From the NCBI GenBank assembly GCA_945859605.1, contig OX243826.1:922916-986915 (forward strand): a stretch of 64,000 nucleotides of DNA, in the 5' to 3' direction. The notes under the pieces are model-generated. The model worked only from the letters and a program-made list of their open reading frames with translations. It had not been told where the DNA came from and did no database searches. Origin of the DNA: Lumbricus rubellus (taxonomy: Eukaryota; Annelida; Clitellata; Crassiclitellata; Lumbricidae). Below are positions 1-11,643 of this stretch, one piece after another. Positions within the stretch are counted from its first letter, which is position 1; each line of letters opens with the position of its first letter. The position numbers and the translations under genes were made by a program.

Positions 1-455
1 GAAACGAATGTTGTCACTAAGTTAGAGATCCAACGCTTTCACCCTTGCATTCGTTCACCAAAAATACCTCTCATACACTTCTTCAGTTCGTAATTTTCAT
101 AAAACACCTGACTAAGAAACGAATGTTGTCACTAAGTTAGAGATCCAACGCTTTCACCCTCGCATTCGTTCACCAAAAATACCTCTCATACACTTCTTCA
201 ATTCGTAATTTTCATAAATCACATGACTAAGAAACGACGGTTGTCACTAAGTTAGAGATCCAACGCTTTCACCCTTGCATTCGTTCACCAAAAATACCTC
301 TCATACACTTCTTCAGTTCGTAATTTTCATAAAACACATGACTAAGAAACGAATGTTGTCACTAAGTTAGAGAACCAACGCTTTCACCCTTGCATTCGTT
401 CACCAAAAATATATCTTATATGCCCTACAGTTTGTAATTTTCACATCATACACAC
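1..455. repeat. 115-bp tandem satellite, about four units
   Basis: Four near-identical units of about 115 bp follow one another, each containing GAAACGAATGTTGTCACTAA and GCATTCGTTCACCAAAAATA. Units differ by only a few substitutions. The array starts before the window. No open frame of interest. The last unit decays into the next array. Confidence 0.9.
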
Positions 456-1850
456 AACTCCAACACTCTTACCATTGCATTCGCTCATCAAAATACTATT
501 CATAAGTTCGAACATCTCATAATTTTCACTAAATACACAACTCCAACACTACTACCAATGCATTCGCTCGCCAAAATACCAGTCACAAGGGCAAACATTC
601 GCTCGCCAAAATACCAGTCACAAGGGCAAACATCTCGTAATTTTCACTAAATACACAACTCCAACACTCTTACCAGTGCATTCGCTCATCAAAATACCAT
701 TCATAAGTTCGAACATCTCATAATTTTCACTAAGTACACGACTCCAACACTACTACCAATGCATTCGCTCGCCAAAATACTAGTCACAAGGGTAAACATC
801 TCGTAATTTTCACTAAATACACAACTCCAACACTCTTACCAGTGCATTCGCTCATCAAAATACTATTCATAAGTTCGAACATCTCATAATTTTCACTAAA
901 TACACAACTCCAACACTACTACCAATGCATTCGCTCGCCAAAATATCAGTCACAAGGGCAAACATCTCGTAATTTTCACTAAATACACAACTCCAACACT
1001 CTTACCAGTGCATTCGCTCATCAAAATACTATTCATAAGTTCGAACATCTCATAATTTTCACTAAATACACAACTCCAACACTACTACCAATGCATTCGC
1101 TCGCCAAAATATCAGTCACAAGGGCAAACATCTCGTAATTTTCACTAAATACACAACTCCAACACTATTACCAATACATTCGCTCACCAAAATGCTTCTC
1201 ATAAGTCCGAACATCTCGCTATTTACACCAAATACACGACTTCAACACTTTCATCATTGCATTCGTTCACTAAAATATCACGCATAAGTCCGATCATCTC
1301 ATAATTTTCACTAAATACACGTCGAACATCTCGCTATTTACACCAAATACACGACTTCAACACTTTCATCATTGCATTCGTTCACTAAAATATCACGCAT
1401 AAGTCCGATCATCTCATAATTTTCACTAAATACACGACTCCAACACTACTACCAATGCATTCGCTCGCCAAAATACCAGTCACAAGGGCAAACATCTCGT
1501 AATTTTCACTAAATATACAACTCCAACACTCTTACCACTGCATTCGCTCATCAAAATACCATTCATAAGTTCGAACATCTCCTAATTTTCACTAAATACA
1601 CGACTCCAACTCTCTTACCATTGTATTCGTTTACCAAAACATACCTCTCAAGTGGCTAAGTAAATTGTAATTTTCGTTAAATATACGACTAAGAAACGAT
1701 TGTTTTCACTAAGTAAGAGTTCCAAGGCTTTCACCATTACACTTGTTCACTAAACATACTTCTCATAAGTCCGTAGGCTACATCTAATAATTTTCACCAA
1801 GCACACGACTTCCACACTCTTACTATTGCATTCATTTGGGAAAAAGTAAG
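456..1850. repeat. 83-bp monomer satellite with alternating subtypes
   Basis: Monomers of about 83 bp repeat through this stretch, built around AATTTTCACTAAATACACAA, CCAACACT and GCATTCGCTC. Two subtypes alternate (CATCAAAATACTATTCATAA and CGCCAAAATACCAGTCACAA), giving a dimer of about 166 bp. A block around 1210-1430 is itself duplicated. The units are related to the 115-bp repeat upstream, which looks like the same monomer with about 32 extra bases. Units after 1640 are degenerate. Confidence 0.85.
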
Positions 1851-2896
1851 AAATCTTGTATAGTTCCACTATGTGCGCCGAGATCACCCCTTACTCCACT
1901 ACTTAGCGTTGCTTTGATTGACGTAAGGAAGGCGTGGCCTATATTACGCGAGCGATGGTGGACTTAAAATAATTAATTCATCTAATTATGTAGAAGAAGT
2001 ATCTTGTAACAGTGCACCGTCAGCATATCGAATTGGTAATTAAATCAGGTCAAATGTCAAAATATCGAATTGGTAATTAAATCAGTTCATTTATGCAAAG
2101 TCACGCGTAACAAAAGAGCTCACCTTATCCTATGGAGAGTGACACAGCACCGGGGGAGGGAGGGGAGGGGGAGGAGGGGGAGGGGGAGGAGGGGTGAGGG
2201 AGGGGGGGGGGTGAGGTGCTGTGTCACTCTCTATAGGACCACTACTCACAAATTAGTGACAGTGGTTGTATCCACTGTTTTTGTTGAGGACTGAAGCTAC
2301 ATCAAATATTGCAAAATCTGCTGTCTTTATATTTATATCGTTAGTTGACGAATCATAATTTTGTTCTGCGTTTCCATTATCGTAACCTTAACGACAAATC
2401 TGTCACAGATAAATCACGAAACATTCACATTCCGGCTCACACATTAATTAATTGAATAATGTAAAACTCAACGGTGTTTTTATCAAGCAACACTGTGTTC
2501 ATTATCAAAACAACGGTCAAATGCTTCTAAACTGATTTTTCAGGTCCACTGATGCATTTATGTACAACGTCAGCTTGGCAGTTGTGCAAAGCCCCAGTTG
2601 AACTGTATCCACGGCGCTTTAACGCAGCCTTTCATTTATTTATACAGCGTAGGGGCCCAGGCAACAGCGCCGATTATAGGGCCTACCAATTATTGTCCTA
2701 TGTAATTTTGGTAAATGTGATCTTCGAAGGCCAACCGAAATAATTATATTCTAATAACTAGTACAAGATTCATGGTATGTACAAACATAATCCAATACCA
2801 GAGACACAGTGGAGTTTGTGATATTGACCAATAGTGTCGATATTTTCAATTTAAACTCCATTAGACTTATACTTCAACTGTGGTGGAATTTCTTAC
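1851..2896. other. Non-coding stretch with no recognisable gene
   Basis: Apart from the inverted repeat at 2129-2237, I see no gene, splice-bounded exon or transposon signature. A short direct repeat (AATATCGAATTGGTAATTAA) occurs near 2025 and 2060. It is probably intergenic or intronic host DNA. Confidence 0.5.
2129..2237. repeat. Inverted repeat enclosing a G-rich loop
   Basis: Two 23-bp arms (2129-2151 and 2215-2237, inner core GAGAGTGACACAGCACC) are inverted copies with about two mismatches. They enclose roughly 60 bp made almost wholly of G with scattered A. The arms could form a hairpin and the loop a G-quadruplex. No protein or mobile-element end is recognised. Confidence 0.75.
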
Positions 2897-3022
2897 CTGG
2901 ACCGTGTCGTCATTTACGCATTTGATGAAAACAGCCGCATGTCCATAATATCTGTCGCCAGAAATGAATGTAGCAATCGCCGTATTAGCTGCAATGTTGC
3001 GGTTGCACTTCCCATCTGCTGT
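2897..3022 (-). CDS. Host exon, cysteine-containing repeat domain (copy 1)
   Basis: On the minus strand a 126-bp open exon is bounded by an AG acceptor (TTTTGTAG) and a GTAAG donor. It encodes 42 residues starting TADGKCNRNIAANTAIATF, with two cysteines and a conserved AAVFIKC. An exon of exactly the same length and clearly related sequence lies at 19288-19413, also with good splice sites, so the two are paralogous exons of one gene or of a tandem pair. Spacing of Cys, Asn and aromatic residues suggests a secreted or extracellular domain. I do not recognise the family. The homology, splice sites and equal length are seen; membership of one transcript is inferred. Confidence 0.6.
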
Positions 3023-3306
3023 CTACAAAATTTAATAAGTAGGCTTAATATCAAAAAAAGCTGGCACATCTAAGAACCAGTCCTGGAAAACCAATCTATT
3101 GGTCATTGACCCATTATTATGAAAGTGATGTTTAAAATGGCTCGGTTGGAAAACTTGAGGTGACCTGTGACCGGCGGTCTAGAGAGAGAGAGTAAGGCAG
3201 GCGGAATATCGGGTAGAAGCAGACAAGCTCATAGAGACAGTTGGTTAGCCTGATTGTTGGATATTCCGGTACATGTTCAAAAACAAATGAAGTCATAGAC
3301 AAATAC

Positions 3307-3410
3307 CTTCAGCCTCTGTCCTGGTCTCCACGCTCCTGTTCCTGGCGGGTATTTCCCGTTCTTCTTGCACCTGCATCTGACATAAGCAACGCATTGTCCT
3401 CCTCTACCGT
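3307..3410 (-). CDS. Host exon, Cys-rich domain (partial, copy 1)
   Basis: The minus strand reads through GGQCVAYVRCRCKKNGKYPP and ends at a donor (GAAG|GTATTT). The same module is complete at 19901-20097. Here homology stops on the upstream side near 3410, so the N-terminal part with its first cysteines is missing or too diverged, and this copy is probably truncated. It lies about 285 bp upstream (in transcription) of the exon at 2897-3022, the same order as in the second copy. Function not recognised. Confidence 0.45.
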
Positions 3411-3652
3411 TTTATGCCAATTATGTTGGCCAAAAATAAGAATTTCTCAAATCAAATTTGACGGGCTTAAAGCTAATTCATACCTACGTACACTGTACAG
3501 TATAGCCACATTTTGCTGTAGGCCTACTCAACGCGCGAGACTCTCCACTTTGTGCTTGGCACGACCGACGAGAGGAGAATTATGAAAGTAGCCTACATGG
3601 CCCTCATTCACCACTGCCATGCGGAAGATACTCAATACTCATCATCGCTTCC
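3411..3652. other. Diverged duplicate of sequence near 20.4 kb
   Basis: This stretch has no gene of its own. Part of it (around 3425-3505, TTGGCCAAAAATAAGAATTT) resembles 20395-20470, so the duplication that copied the exon pair also copied flanking DNA. Confidence 0.45.
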
Positions 3653-3926
3653 ATGGGCGCCCGAAGAAAGGTTTGCAAGAGAGGCAAAACACAATAGTCA
3701 GGGTCACATTTTTAAAGAAGGGCTTTAAAATGCAAAGCGGATAATTAAAACCATGGATATTTTCCACTGGTTTGTCGATGTAAATTCCCATTTCACATTG
3801 TGTAACGAGAGCAACATTTAGGCGTTAGTGCAGAAAAATAATGGTTAAAAAAGTAGTAGTGAAAAATAGGAAAATCTATTTTCCATCGGACAAGTGCCCC
3901 TCTTGCCCCTATGTGCGGGGCCCCAT
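3653..3926. mobile_element. MITE, 274 bp, ATGGGCGCCCG family
   Basis: The element begins ATGGGCGCCCG and ends in a GC-rich block (CCCCTATGTGCGGGGCCCCA) whose reverse complement matches the other end of a longer relative at 39011-39734. No protein is encoded. The family is non-autonomous. I did not find a confident target duplication. Confidence 0.6.
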
Positions 3927-4737
3927 TGTCACTTCATATGAGAAACATCACAAACCCCTGAACTGAAATGGAGAGTTTGCTGCAGCTGTGTATCAAACAT
4001 TATTTCAGAGTGACTAACTTCTACTTACTACATGTAACTTACTTGCTTACTTGTGGAAGTTCTTCGCTTTTCGACATCTGATTTACGACAATATTTTCTC
4101 CTTTGGTAGATTCAGATGTCAGCATCCGCAACATTGGGTTTCAATTGGGCTATTTTAACTGCTGTAGACCTGTGACCATAACGGCCCATGTGAGTCAACT
4201 CTTTCGATGTTGTTTTTACTGCTTCCAACTTCTTGATAGGCCTACTAGCGTCTATTAAACAGGGGTTTTTAACGTGCAGTTTTACACAAAATGTAGGTCT
4301 ACAGTTCAAAATGGATTTGTGCAGTTGTAGAAGCACTTCTCTACAGTTACATGTAAGCTTAAAACTAGCAAAAATGGTCATTTTCCATCTAGCGGATCCA
4401 CATGATGGGAAGGAAAAGAATGGGTTGTGCAGTTCTAAAAATTCCCTAAAACAGTCCTGCTATTGAAACCATCTGCATATTCATTATAGTCTCAGCCACC
4501 GTCATTACATCTTCAGTACATCTTCGTTAACAGCTTCATTGTATCCGTGGTTGACTGCTCCAGTAGAGACTATACTGGCGGATCTCCCGGCTTGTCAGCT
4601 GGAGCGTATGTACCGTAGTCGGCTATAAACTCTGCTGCACAATCATGTTATTTGTGCCCGGACACTTAGTCTAGCCGACCATTTTTACCGATCTGCTGCA
4701 TGAAAAACCAGACCTGCAAACTGTACTATTTCACCTA
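3927..4737. other. No gene recognised
   Basis: Only short overlapping frames occur on both strands, without splice context or family resemblance. I see nothing further to annotate. Confidence 0.5.
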
Positions 4738-5269
4738 CAAAGCATTAAATCACCTAATGCCGGACCACCAATTAAGGCCGTATTCAGGGGTGGTTTGTGT
4801 TTGAACTTCCCCCAAAAATGAAATAATACATTTGCTAGGACACGATGCAGGGACTAAGGGTGTTTAATTTTAGAATGTGTTGGCCGCCAAGGACCCGCAA
4901 TAGAGCGGACAACGATTCTCGAAGCCCCTTAGTCGGTTGATTCTGTTACTTTTCAGTTTGCTCAAGTTTGAGTAAACACCCCAAGGGCCTATAAACAAAA
5001 TGTCTAGGGATCTGAAACATGTTTCGCGATCTTCTCTGGGGTTTTGCGGCTGTTCTTTCTGTGTCTCAGGACCCACTGCATGTAGCAGTTACGTGACTAT
5101 GTGAAGAACTCTGAAAGTAGGCTACCGTCATTGAGCCAATGCTCAACGTCCTACTACAGTTTGTTTTAAGCAATCATAATAATATTTACAGGCTATAACA
5201 GCCATTAACTTTGTGAACTCTTCTAACCTATAGCGCGGTATAATAATTGTGGAAGAATTATTATTGTGA

Positions 5270-5370
5270 AAGGTCAGACGTTGATTTCCTTGTCGGTATT
5301 TGAACCCATGACCTTTCGATTAACCCCTGCAACACAACATTCAACAGCTCCGTATCATTCCATCGACTAA
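5270..5370 (-). repeat. Possible tRNA-derived SINE fragment
   Basis: The minus strand contains GGGTTCAAATACC, a good RNA polymerase III B box, in a block absent from the paralogous segment at 62.9 kb. A convincing A box was not found. It may be a decayed SINE. Confidence 0.3.
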
Positions 5371-5374
5371 AATG

Positions 5375-5485
5375 ATTGATTGGTCGATCGATCGATTGAT
5401 TTATTGATTGATTGATTTTGATTGTGATTGATTGATTGGTTGATTGTTTGTTTGATTGATTGATCGATTGATTGTTTATTAATGA
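5375..5485. repeat. (GATT)n-type microsatellite
   Basis: Imperfect repeats of GATT/GATC run for about 110 bp. They are part of an insert missing from the sister segment near 62.9 kb. Confidence 0.85.
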
Positions 5486-6090
5486 CGATAATTAAACTGA
5501 TTTCTATAGCTGACGATGATAGATGATCTTGAATTAGGCCTAAAAAATAATGTTGTGTTTCCGGTAACAGAGCTAAAACAATTGGGCAGGTAGGTCGATT
5601 TATGCGGAGGATTTGGAGCGTGCAATGAGGACTTTACTATGGCATCCTAAGAAAGACTGTGAGGGCTGAACCACGCGGAAATTCTCACCCTGCTACAGCG
5701 TTCGTTTCTTCGGCCTTGACGAATTGCTTTCTTGGGTAAGCTTACTCGTTTATCATTACACCGTATATATAGTAGGGTGGAGTGAAAAAATTTATGTGGT
5801 AATTTCAATATGCCCTGGTGTAGCAAAGTTGTATTGTATAATGTGCATCACACACAAATTTTTGCATAATAAAAAAAAAATTCTTGTGCTGCCCCAAGAC
5901 TGTCAAAGTTCATGTGACTTAAGTGGTTTTGAGCATTTTGAAGATAATTTTTGTTTTATTCTCCATAAACTTTAATGACATCCTAAACTATCATTAAATG
6001 TCAAATAGAGCAAGGCATCAGTATATTACCCATTCAAATAGAGTAGGGCACCAGTATATTCTCCATTCAAATAGAGTAGGGCACCAGTAT

Positions 6091-6529
6091 ATTCGTCAAT
6101 CGTCATTGTAAACTTGTAAAGAAATGTGGAGGTTGTACTAAATTTTAACACTCAACAATTATAGTAAGTATTAATCCTATACTAGCCAGCTAGTTTATAA
6201 TAGTATTTGGCAATTAAAAAATTATGAGAACATTAATATGAACCTCAGATGGCATTCCTTTGATTTATATCCGTCTATTATTGTATGCCTTCAGAATAAA
6301 ATTATGGCCGAAATTGATTCGTCAATCGTCATTGTAAAGAAACATGGAGGGTGTACTAAATTTTAATACTCCACAATGGTAAGCATTATACTAGCCAGCT
6401 AGTTTATAATAGTATTTGACAATTAGCAAAATTATGAGAACATTAATATGAACCACAAATTGCATTCCTTTGATTTATATCGGTCTATTATTGTTTGCCT
6501 TCAGAATAAAATTATGGCCGAAATTGATG
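6091..6529 (+). repeat. Tandem duplication of transposase leader and start region
   Basis: About 228 bp starting CGTCAATCGTCATTGTAAA (near 6091) are repeated at 6319. Each copy ends in ATGGCCGAAATTGAT, so the initiation region exists twice. Only the second copy leads into the long frame. Three short copies of CAAATAGAGTAGGGCACCAG-like sequence lie just upstream (about 6035-6090). Confidence 0.85.
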
Positions 6530-8819
6530 TAAACAAAGTGAAGTCAAAGCGAACGACAAGGAAGGTAGTGACTGATCCCGTGTTTGGAGCTCATTCTGCC
6601 ATGCCTCCAAATGTTCTTCCAACATACTGTGACGTTATGAAAGCTTACTTGTTGAGAAAACATGAACTGAAATCCGTCAGCCATACAAAGGAGCTATCGT
6701 TCACAGAAGTGGCTAAATCCGTCATAAATGAGATCGAGAATTTGTGGCAAAAATCTTCGATACCTATAATATCTCATCAGAAGGTGACGGAAAAGTTGAA
6801 ACTCTTTCACGACAGGTATCATAATCTGCTCAGACCATACAAAGGCAGACAGCACGATGTCAAATACAAAGCAAAGATTGAAGACTTCTTGGCTCACTCC
6901 ATGTCGCAACTGTTTGACATAGCTGCATGTAAATGTTCACACACAGCCAAATGCACTTGTAAGAAGGAGCGAAAAGTCCCTGGTGTAGAGAAAATTTTTC
7001 TGGAAGATCAAAGGCACGGCAGAAGAATGATGATCGGTGGTGTGGACGTTAAGATGACACAGCGCTTACAGCAGAGGAACAAGCGTAAGAACATGGATTT
7101 CGAGAAGAGAGCCAAAATTTTTGCGCTGCAATCGACGGCAGAAGCCAATGGTACCTGTATGAGTAGCAGCTCCAGTGACGAAGAGGAAATGTCTAAGGAA
7201 GGGAATGCTGAACTGGACAGTGACACAGACAATGCTATAGGCCAAATTTCCACCCAAATGCGCTCGCCATTGTCGAACTTGGCTCGCGAATGTGATCGGC
7301 ATGGCGTTTCTGATAGATGCGCTGCGGCTCTTGCTACGGCGGTTTTGCAAGATGTTGGTTTAGTAACTGGTAAAGACTGTGCCATGGTCATAGACAGAAG
7401 CAAAGTGCGCAGGGAAAGGAAAAGAAAGAGAAAGGAGTTGCAAAGTACATCACTGAAGAAGCGGCTGTGTGGAATATACTTCGATGGCAGAAAGGATAAA
7501 ACCAGAACTCAAGTGAAGAGGGGTAAGAAATCATATCCCAAAATTGTTGTGAAGGAACACATAAGTCTGGTACAGGAACCCAATTCAGAATATCTAGGAC
7601 ATGTAACTCCTGATAATGGAACATCCAAAAGTATCCACAAGGCTATGTGTACATTTTTCCTTGACAATGATGTCGATACTTACAACATTGTTGCCATAGG
7701 TTGCGATGGTACCAATGTAAACACTGGTGCGCTCGGGGGTGTTATAAGTCTTTTTGAAAGGAAGTTCCAGAGACCAATCCACTGGTTCGTATGCATGCTC
7801 CATGCAAATGAGCTACCTCTACGCCATCTCTTGCAGAAATTGGACGGAGGGACCCACGGCCCAAAAGCATTTTCCGGCGATATTGGCAGGGCTCTGGTGA
7901 ACTGCGAGACACTGCCGGTTGTAGCCTATGTGCCAATACCTCTGGCCATGTGTCCAAACATGGAGTCGATTGAACTCAGCACGGATCATAAATACCTGTA
8001 TAGCATTTGTACAGCTGTTGCCATAGGCGCGTGTAGTTCAGATCTTGCTTTGCAAAAGCCAGGACCAGTCTGTCACTCTAGATGGCTGACAACAGCCAAT
8101 CGTATACTGAGATTATACATGGCCACTGAAACTCCCACAGATAACCTGGTGACACTGGCTACATTTGTGATGTCAGTCTATGCACCAATGTGGTTCCACA
8201 TAAAGACAAACATGGAGTCGATTGAACTCAGCACGGATCAGAAATACCTGTATAGCACGGAGGGATCGAAGCATCTGTGGAGAATGATAAAGTACTCTAG
8301 ATATTTGGAAAAACATTTGCGAGATGTGGTTGATGAAGTTATTCAGCGAAACGGATATTTCGGTCACGCAGAAAACATACTACTCGCAATGTTAGCAGAT
8401 GAAAGAAGCCATATTCGACAACTGGCCTACAGGAGGATTCTCGTAGCAAGGCATGAAAATGCTTCATCAACGCGCATCCGAGAATTCAGGGTTCCACGAC
8501 TCAACTTTAACGCTAGTGACTAGGTTATACGGAACTTGTTGACTGGCAAGAAATTGACAGATACGAGCCACCTCTTCTCAAGAGCCGTTCAAACGCCCAG
8601 ATAGAAGAGTGGGTAAAGTCGAATGTTGCAGAAGAAGTCTCAGAAATTGCTCAGTTCCCTTGTCATACGCAGGGAACAGAACGATGTATTCGACTGGTGA
8701 CTGAAGCGGCCGCATCAGTATGTGGTACCGTGGCAAGAGATGGATTTATTCGTGCAAGAATTGCATCACGGAAACTGATGAAAACATTTAATACCAAGTC
8801 TGAGTTTCGATTCAATTAA
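6514..8819 (+). pseudogene. hAT-like transposase, frameshifted near its end
   Basis: The frame is open from upstream of 6448 to a stop at 8521-8523. I prefer the ATG at 6514, the one carried by both copies of the leader duplication. Visible features are a Cys-rich segment (CKCSHTAKCTCKK), basic stretches, then an RNase-H-like core with CDGTNVNTGALGG (about nt 7699), FVCMLHANELPLRHLL and CHSRWLTTANRILRL, a layout recalling hAT transposases (acidic D, C..H block, RW). A 16-residue segment NMESIELSTD(H/Q)KYLYS occurs twice, about 245 bp apart. After the stop, a different frame stays open to 8819 with well-formed sequence (PCHTQGTERCIRLVTEAAAS), so a frameshift near 8520 cut off the C-terminus. 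It would excise and reinsert the flanking TIRs in the nucleus. Exact superfamily is inferred; this copy is probably inactive. Confidence 0.65.
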
Positions 8820-9689
8820 CTGCTTCATAGAAGAGTAACAAAGTGCATTTGTCAATATTACGCTTAGTAATTTCCAAGCCTGAAACGCGTAGAACTTCAG
8901 TTGTGCTGGGGCAGCATAAAAAATAATTTTAGATTTATAATATTTCAACATGTTATAACTAACACTGAAATACAACTTTGACACACCAGGGCGAAAAGAA
9001 TTGTAATTTTTTTTAATGTGCCTAATGCGTTCACTCCACCCTAATATATAGGATAAGCTCACATTTATAATCATTGTGCAATAATAATTTATTTGGATTA
9101 CGTCCAGATGTTAAGCATTTAAAATTTTAAGAATTGACTTGTAAAGTTCCTTCTTTACTACTGTGGTGTTTCCTGTGAAATAATTACGGCCAATGTCAGT
9201 TTTACACACAATGTCATATCAGACGTCCACTTAGATGAAGAAAACATTTGAAACTAAAATGCTGTTTACATAGCCTAGTAATTACTTTGTTTAGTCTTGA
9301 TAGTCTGTGATATTCTATGTGAATTTATATTTGATACTTGTTTTCCAGAGTTTTGTTTTGCAGCTGATTCCATTAAAGAGTATAGGCTTACTAGGCTATG
9401 TATAGGCTACCTACATACTTAAATATTGCTTAGACCAATTGCTCGCATTTACAATGAATTTAGAAAGAGGAACGACTCCACTGACAGGTGCCTGTTTCGC
9501 CTTCAGGATACCATTTTGTAGGTCAGCCCATTTGGTTTTTGCACACAGTGCTCACTGCTCAAGGTTATTTTAACAAGAATATCTTTCCTTAGGCTGCCTT
9601 TCCCTCTCTCCCAACTTCCCATAACACGTCCTCCATTCCTCCCTAACACACTCTCTCTCAGTTCCTTTCATTCCTTTCTGTACATCAGT

Positions 9690-9960
9690 TGACAAGATTT
9701 CTCCATTCTGCACGGCCGGCTGCGATATTTGCTGCTTCATTCCAGTTGATACCCATCTCCATCAGATCCTCCTTGAATGTTCTTCTCAAGGTCTTTTTCG
9801 GTCGTCCTCTGCTCCTCCTTCCTCTGGTTTCCATGTCATCGCCTCACTCGCCGGTCTCTGCGCTGGCATACGAAGTATGTGTCCGGCCATTCTCCTACGT
9901 CTCATTTCCACAATCGTTTTCATCTCAATTGATCCCGTCATTCTCAGGACTTCCTCGTTT
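9690..9960 (-). pseudogene. LINE reverse transcriptase C-terminal fragment
   Basis: The minus strand encodes RRRRMAGHILRMP, then PEEGGAEDDRKRP and, after a frame change, WNEAANIAAGRAEWRNLV, the typical tail of a non-LTR retrotransposon polyprotein. It sits in a block (about 9650-10080) absent from the sister segment at 63.75 kb, so it is a later 5'-truncated insertion. No complete domain remains. Confidence 0.6.
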
Positions 9961-10330
9961 CTGTGTACCGGATTGGCCGCCTCTTGTCGTTTCTGTAACG
10001 GTAGTTGAGCTTTACAGGGATGGGGTTGCTAACCCCATGCCCTAACCCTCCTCCTTTTTCAACTGGGCGTGGGACCGGCTTTGGCATTTCCAGTAATTTG
10101 TCCACTATGTTGGAGACTATGAAATGATACTGTAAAGAGTCGAAAAAATGCTGTGTGTTTGTGTGTGTGTGGAGTCGAACACCTACGTTCATCAGTTGGT
10201 GAATGCCCCAATGCTTGAAAAGTCACGGTTTTAAATAGTAAAACAATTTGCTGCATAAAATATTATGTATTTCAAAAACTGTATTCATCAAGCAATCAGA
10301 AACTTTCAAATCTTCTGAAAATCATAGATA

Positions 10331-11077
10331 CGCAATTGAAGTTATAGGACGTAGGCCTATTGATAGGGAAAAACGGATATTTTCATGTCTCTGCCAACTA
10401 AATCATGATTATTAGATATGTAAAGAAGCAAGCTTTCTAAATGCGAAATTTGCTCAGAGACTTTCTTGTTTCAAATAAACCATGCTCATTTGTGTTAAGC
10501 AAAAAACATCTAAAAATATCCGAATTTCACTCCGATCACTCGTGTCTTGCTTCCTTCTAATTGCAACTTGTGCAGTTTGAATAGCAAGCCGCACACTCTG
10601 TCGATCCAGAGATTTCGTTTCGACAGCTGATGGACATTGAACCGATTCTGGAGGATCCAATTGTAGCAAAGGAATCGTAGAAAGGATGCGAACTGTTGTA
10701 AGTTGAAAAACCAACGCTACGACCGCACCATTGGTCATAGACCTGTCAACAATCATAAAGCCATAGGATATGATAGGAAACAATTAAGAGAGTGTTTGTA
10801 TTATTGATTATTATTTATGAACTTATGAACTGTACGGTTAACAGCGGCCTTATGAGTAAGGGGCCAAACAGCCCGACGCATTCGAATCATCAAATGGCTC
10901 ATAATTATCAGCGCTGCTTTTTCTCAATAGTTTTGTTTTCAAAGTACGGTAACATTCCATTCCTATTAGATCATAGCAAACAACTTCACGACCTGTGACA
11001 TGCAACAGCATTATTTTGCACATATTTTGTCCACAACTTTGTGATAACACAAAGCTACTGCACAGTGAGACTAATTA
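10331..11077. other. Unassigned sequence
   Basis: A 330-bp minus-strand frame (10454-10783) with a possible acceptor (TTGTTGACAG) is the only coding-like stretch. It has no recognised motif and no clear donor. The rest shows nothing. Confidence 0.3.
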
Positions 11078-11143
11078 TACACTGTGCCCCATAAAAAACA
11101 CACCAAAAAACTTTTCAAAAAGCTTCTATAAAACTAAGCCAAT

Positions 11144-11643
11144 TGTAAGCTAATTTAATCAGTGCACGACGATTGTCGTACAGCTATGCAGGTAGGCCAG
11201 CCGCAAATTGGCGCGCGGCGTCAGGACAGGTGATTGTCTGGGCAGCACGTGATGTCTAGACGAGCGTACGTCGAATATACAAGGATGGAGTGGAAGTGAA
11301 GAAGGAGTGTTGCGTGTTGAGAGCCGTTGAGATAGGCTGTAGTAGTTGTTGTTGAGTTGCGATAGAGTAGACTGATGAAGACAGTAGTCGTGTAGTTGTT
11401 ATGATAACGCAAGTGTAGTCATTGTTGTGTTGTTGCTGATCGTTTTACTTTATTATCGGATTTTGGAGTATAATAAGAAGAGTTAAACACGTCGTCGTTG
11501 TTGGTAAATAAAACAGTGAAAGACTGTAGATTCTTTAACCTAGCCATTTAGCTAATGATACAGTTATCTAGGGATAGGCCTACGCTACCACGAACTTATA
11601 CGAAGAAGCTTCCGAAGAGACTGATAAGGAGGAGGATATCACA
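11144..11643 (+). repeat. 5' LTR, copy 1
   Basis: The 500-bp terminal repeat begins TGTAAGCTAATTT and ends GATATCACA. It matches 17544-18043. It should contain the promoter. AATAAAACAG near 11507 could serve as polyadenylation signal. Confidence 0.92.

Larger units (their letters stand above)
5773..9043 (+). mobile_element. hAT-like DNA transposon, 3.27 kb
   Basis: The ends are inverted: TAGGGTGGAGTGAA at 5773 and its complement ending at 9043. The similarity continues weakly inward (GCCCTGGTGT, CAAAGTTGTATT, GCTGCCCCA). The element is flanked by identical 8-bp sequences ATATATAG (5765-5772 and 9044-9051). An 8-bp duplication and a TAGGG end are typical of hAT elements. The AT-rich duplication alone would be weak, but the paralogous segment near 63.15 kb lacks the whole element and supports the boundaries. 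One large transposase frame lies inside. Confidence 0.8.
4738..10330 (+). repeat. Duplicated genomic segment, copy A
   Basis: Sequence on both sides of the hAT-like transposon (4738-5764 and 9052-10330) matches 62030-64000 in the same order and orientation, for example around GGCCGCCAAGGACCCGCAAT, AATTCTCACCCTGCTACAGC and GGCATTTCCAGTAATTTGT. Compared with copy B, copy A carries three extra pieces: about 300 bp near 5280-5600 with a GATT run, the transposon at 5773-9043, and a LINE fragment near 9650-10080. It is a segmental duplication later modified by insertions. Confidence 0.75.

Noticed and set aside
10454..10783. 109-residue minus-strand frame as host exon
   Set aside because: A possible acceptor exists, but no donor, motif or duplicate supports it.
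11221..11412. 63-residue antisense frame inside the LTRs (also 17621, 42621, 48347)
   Set aside because: Repeats with the LTR, shows no domain, and is low-complexity Thr/Tyr/Ser.
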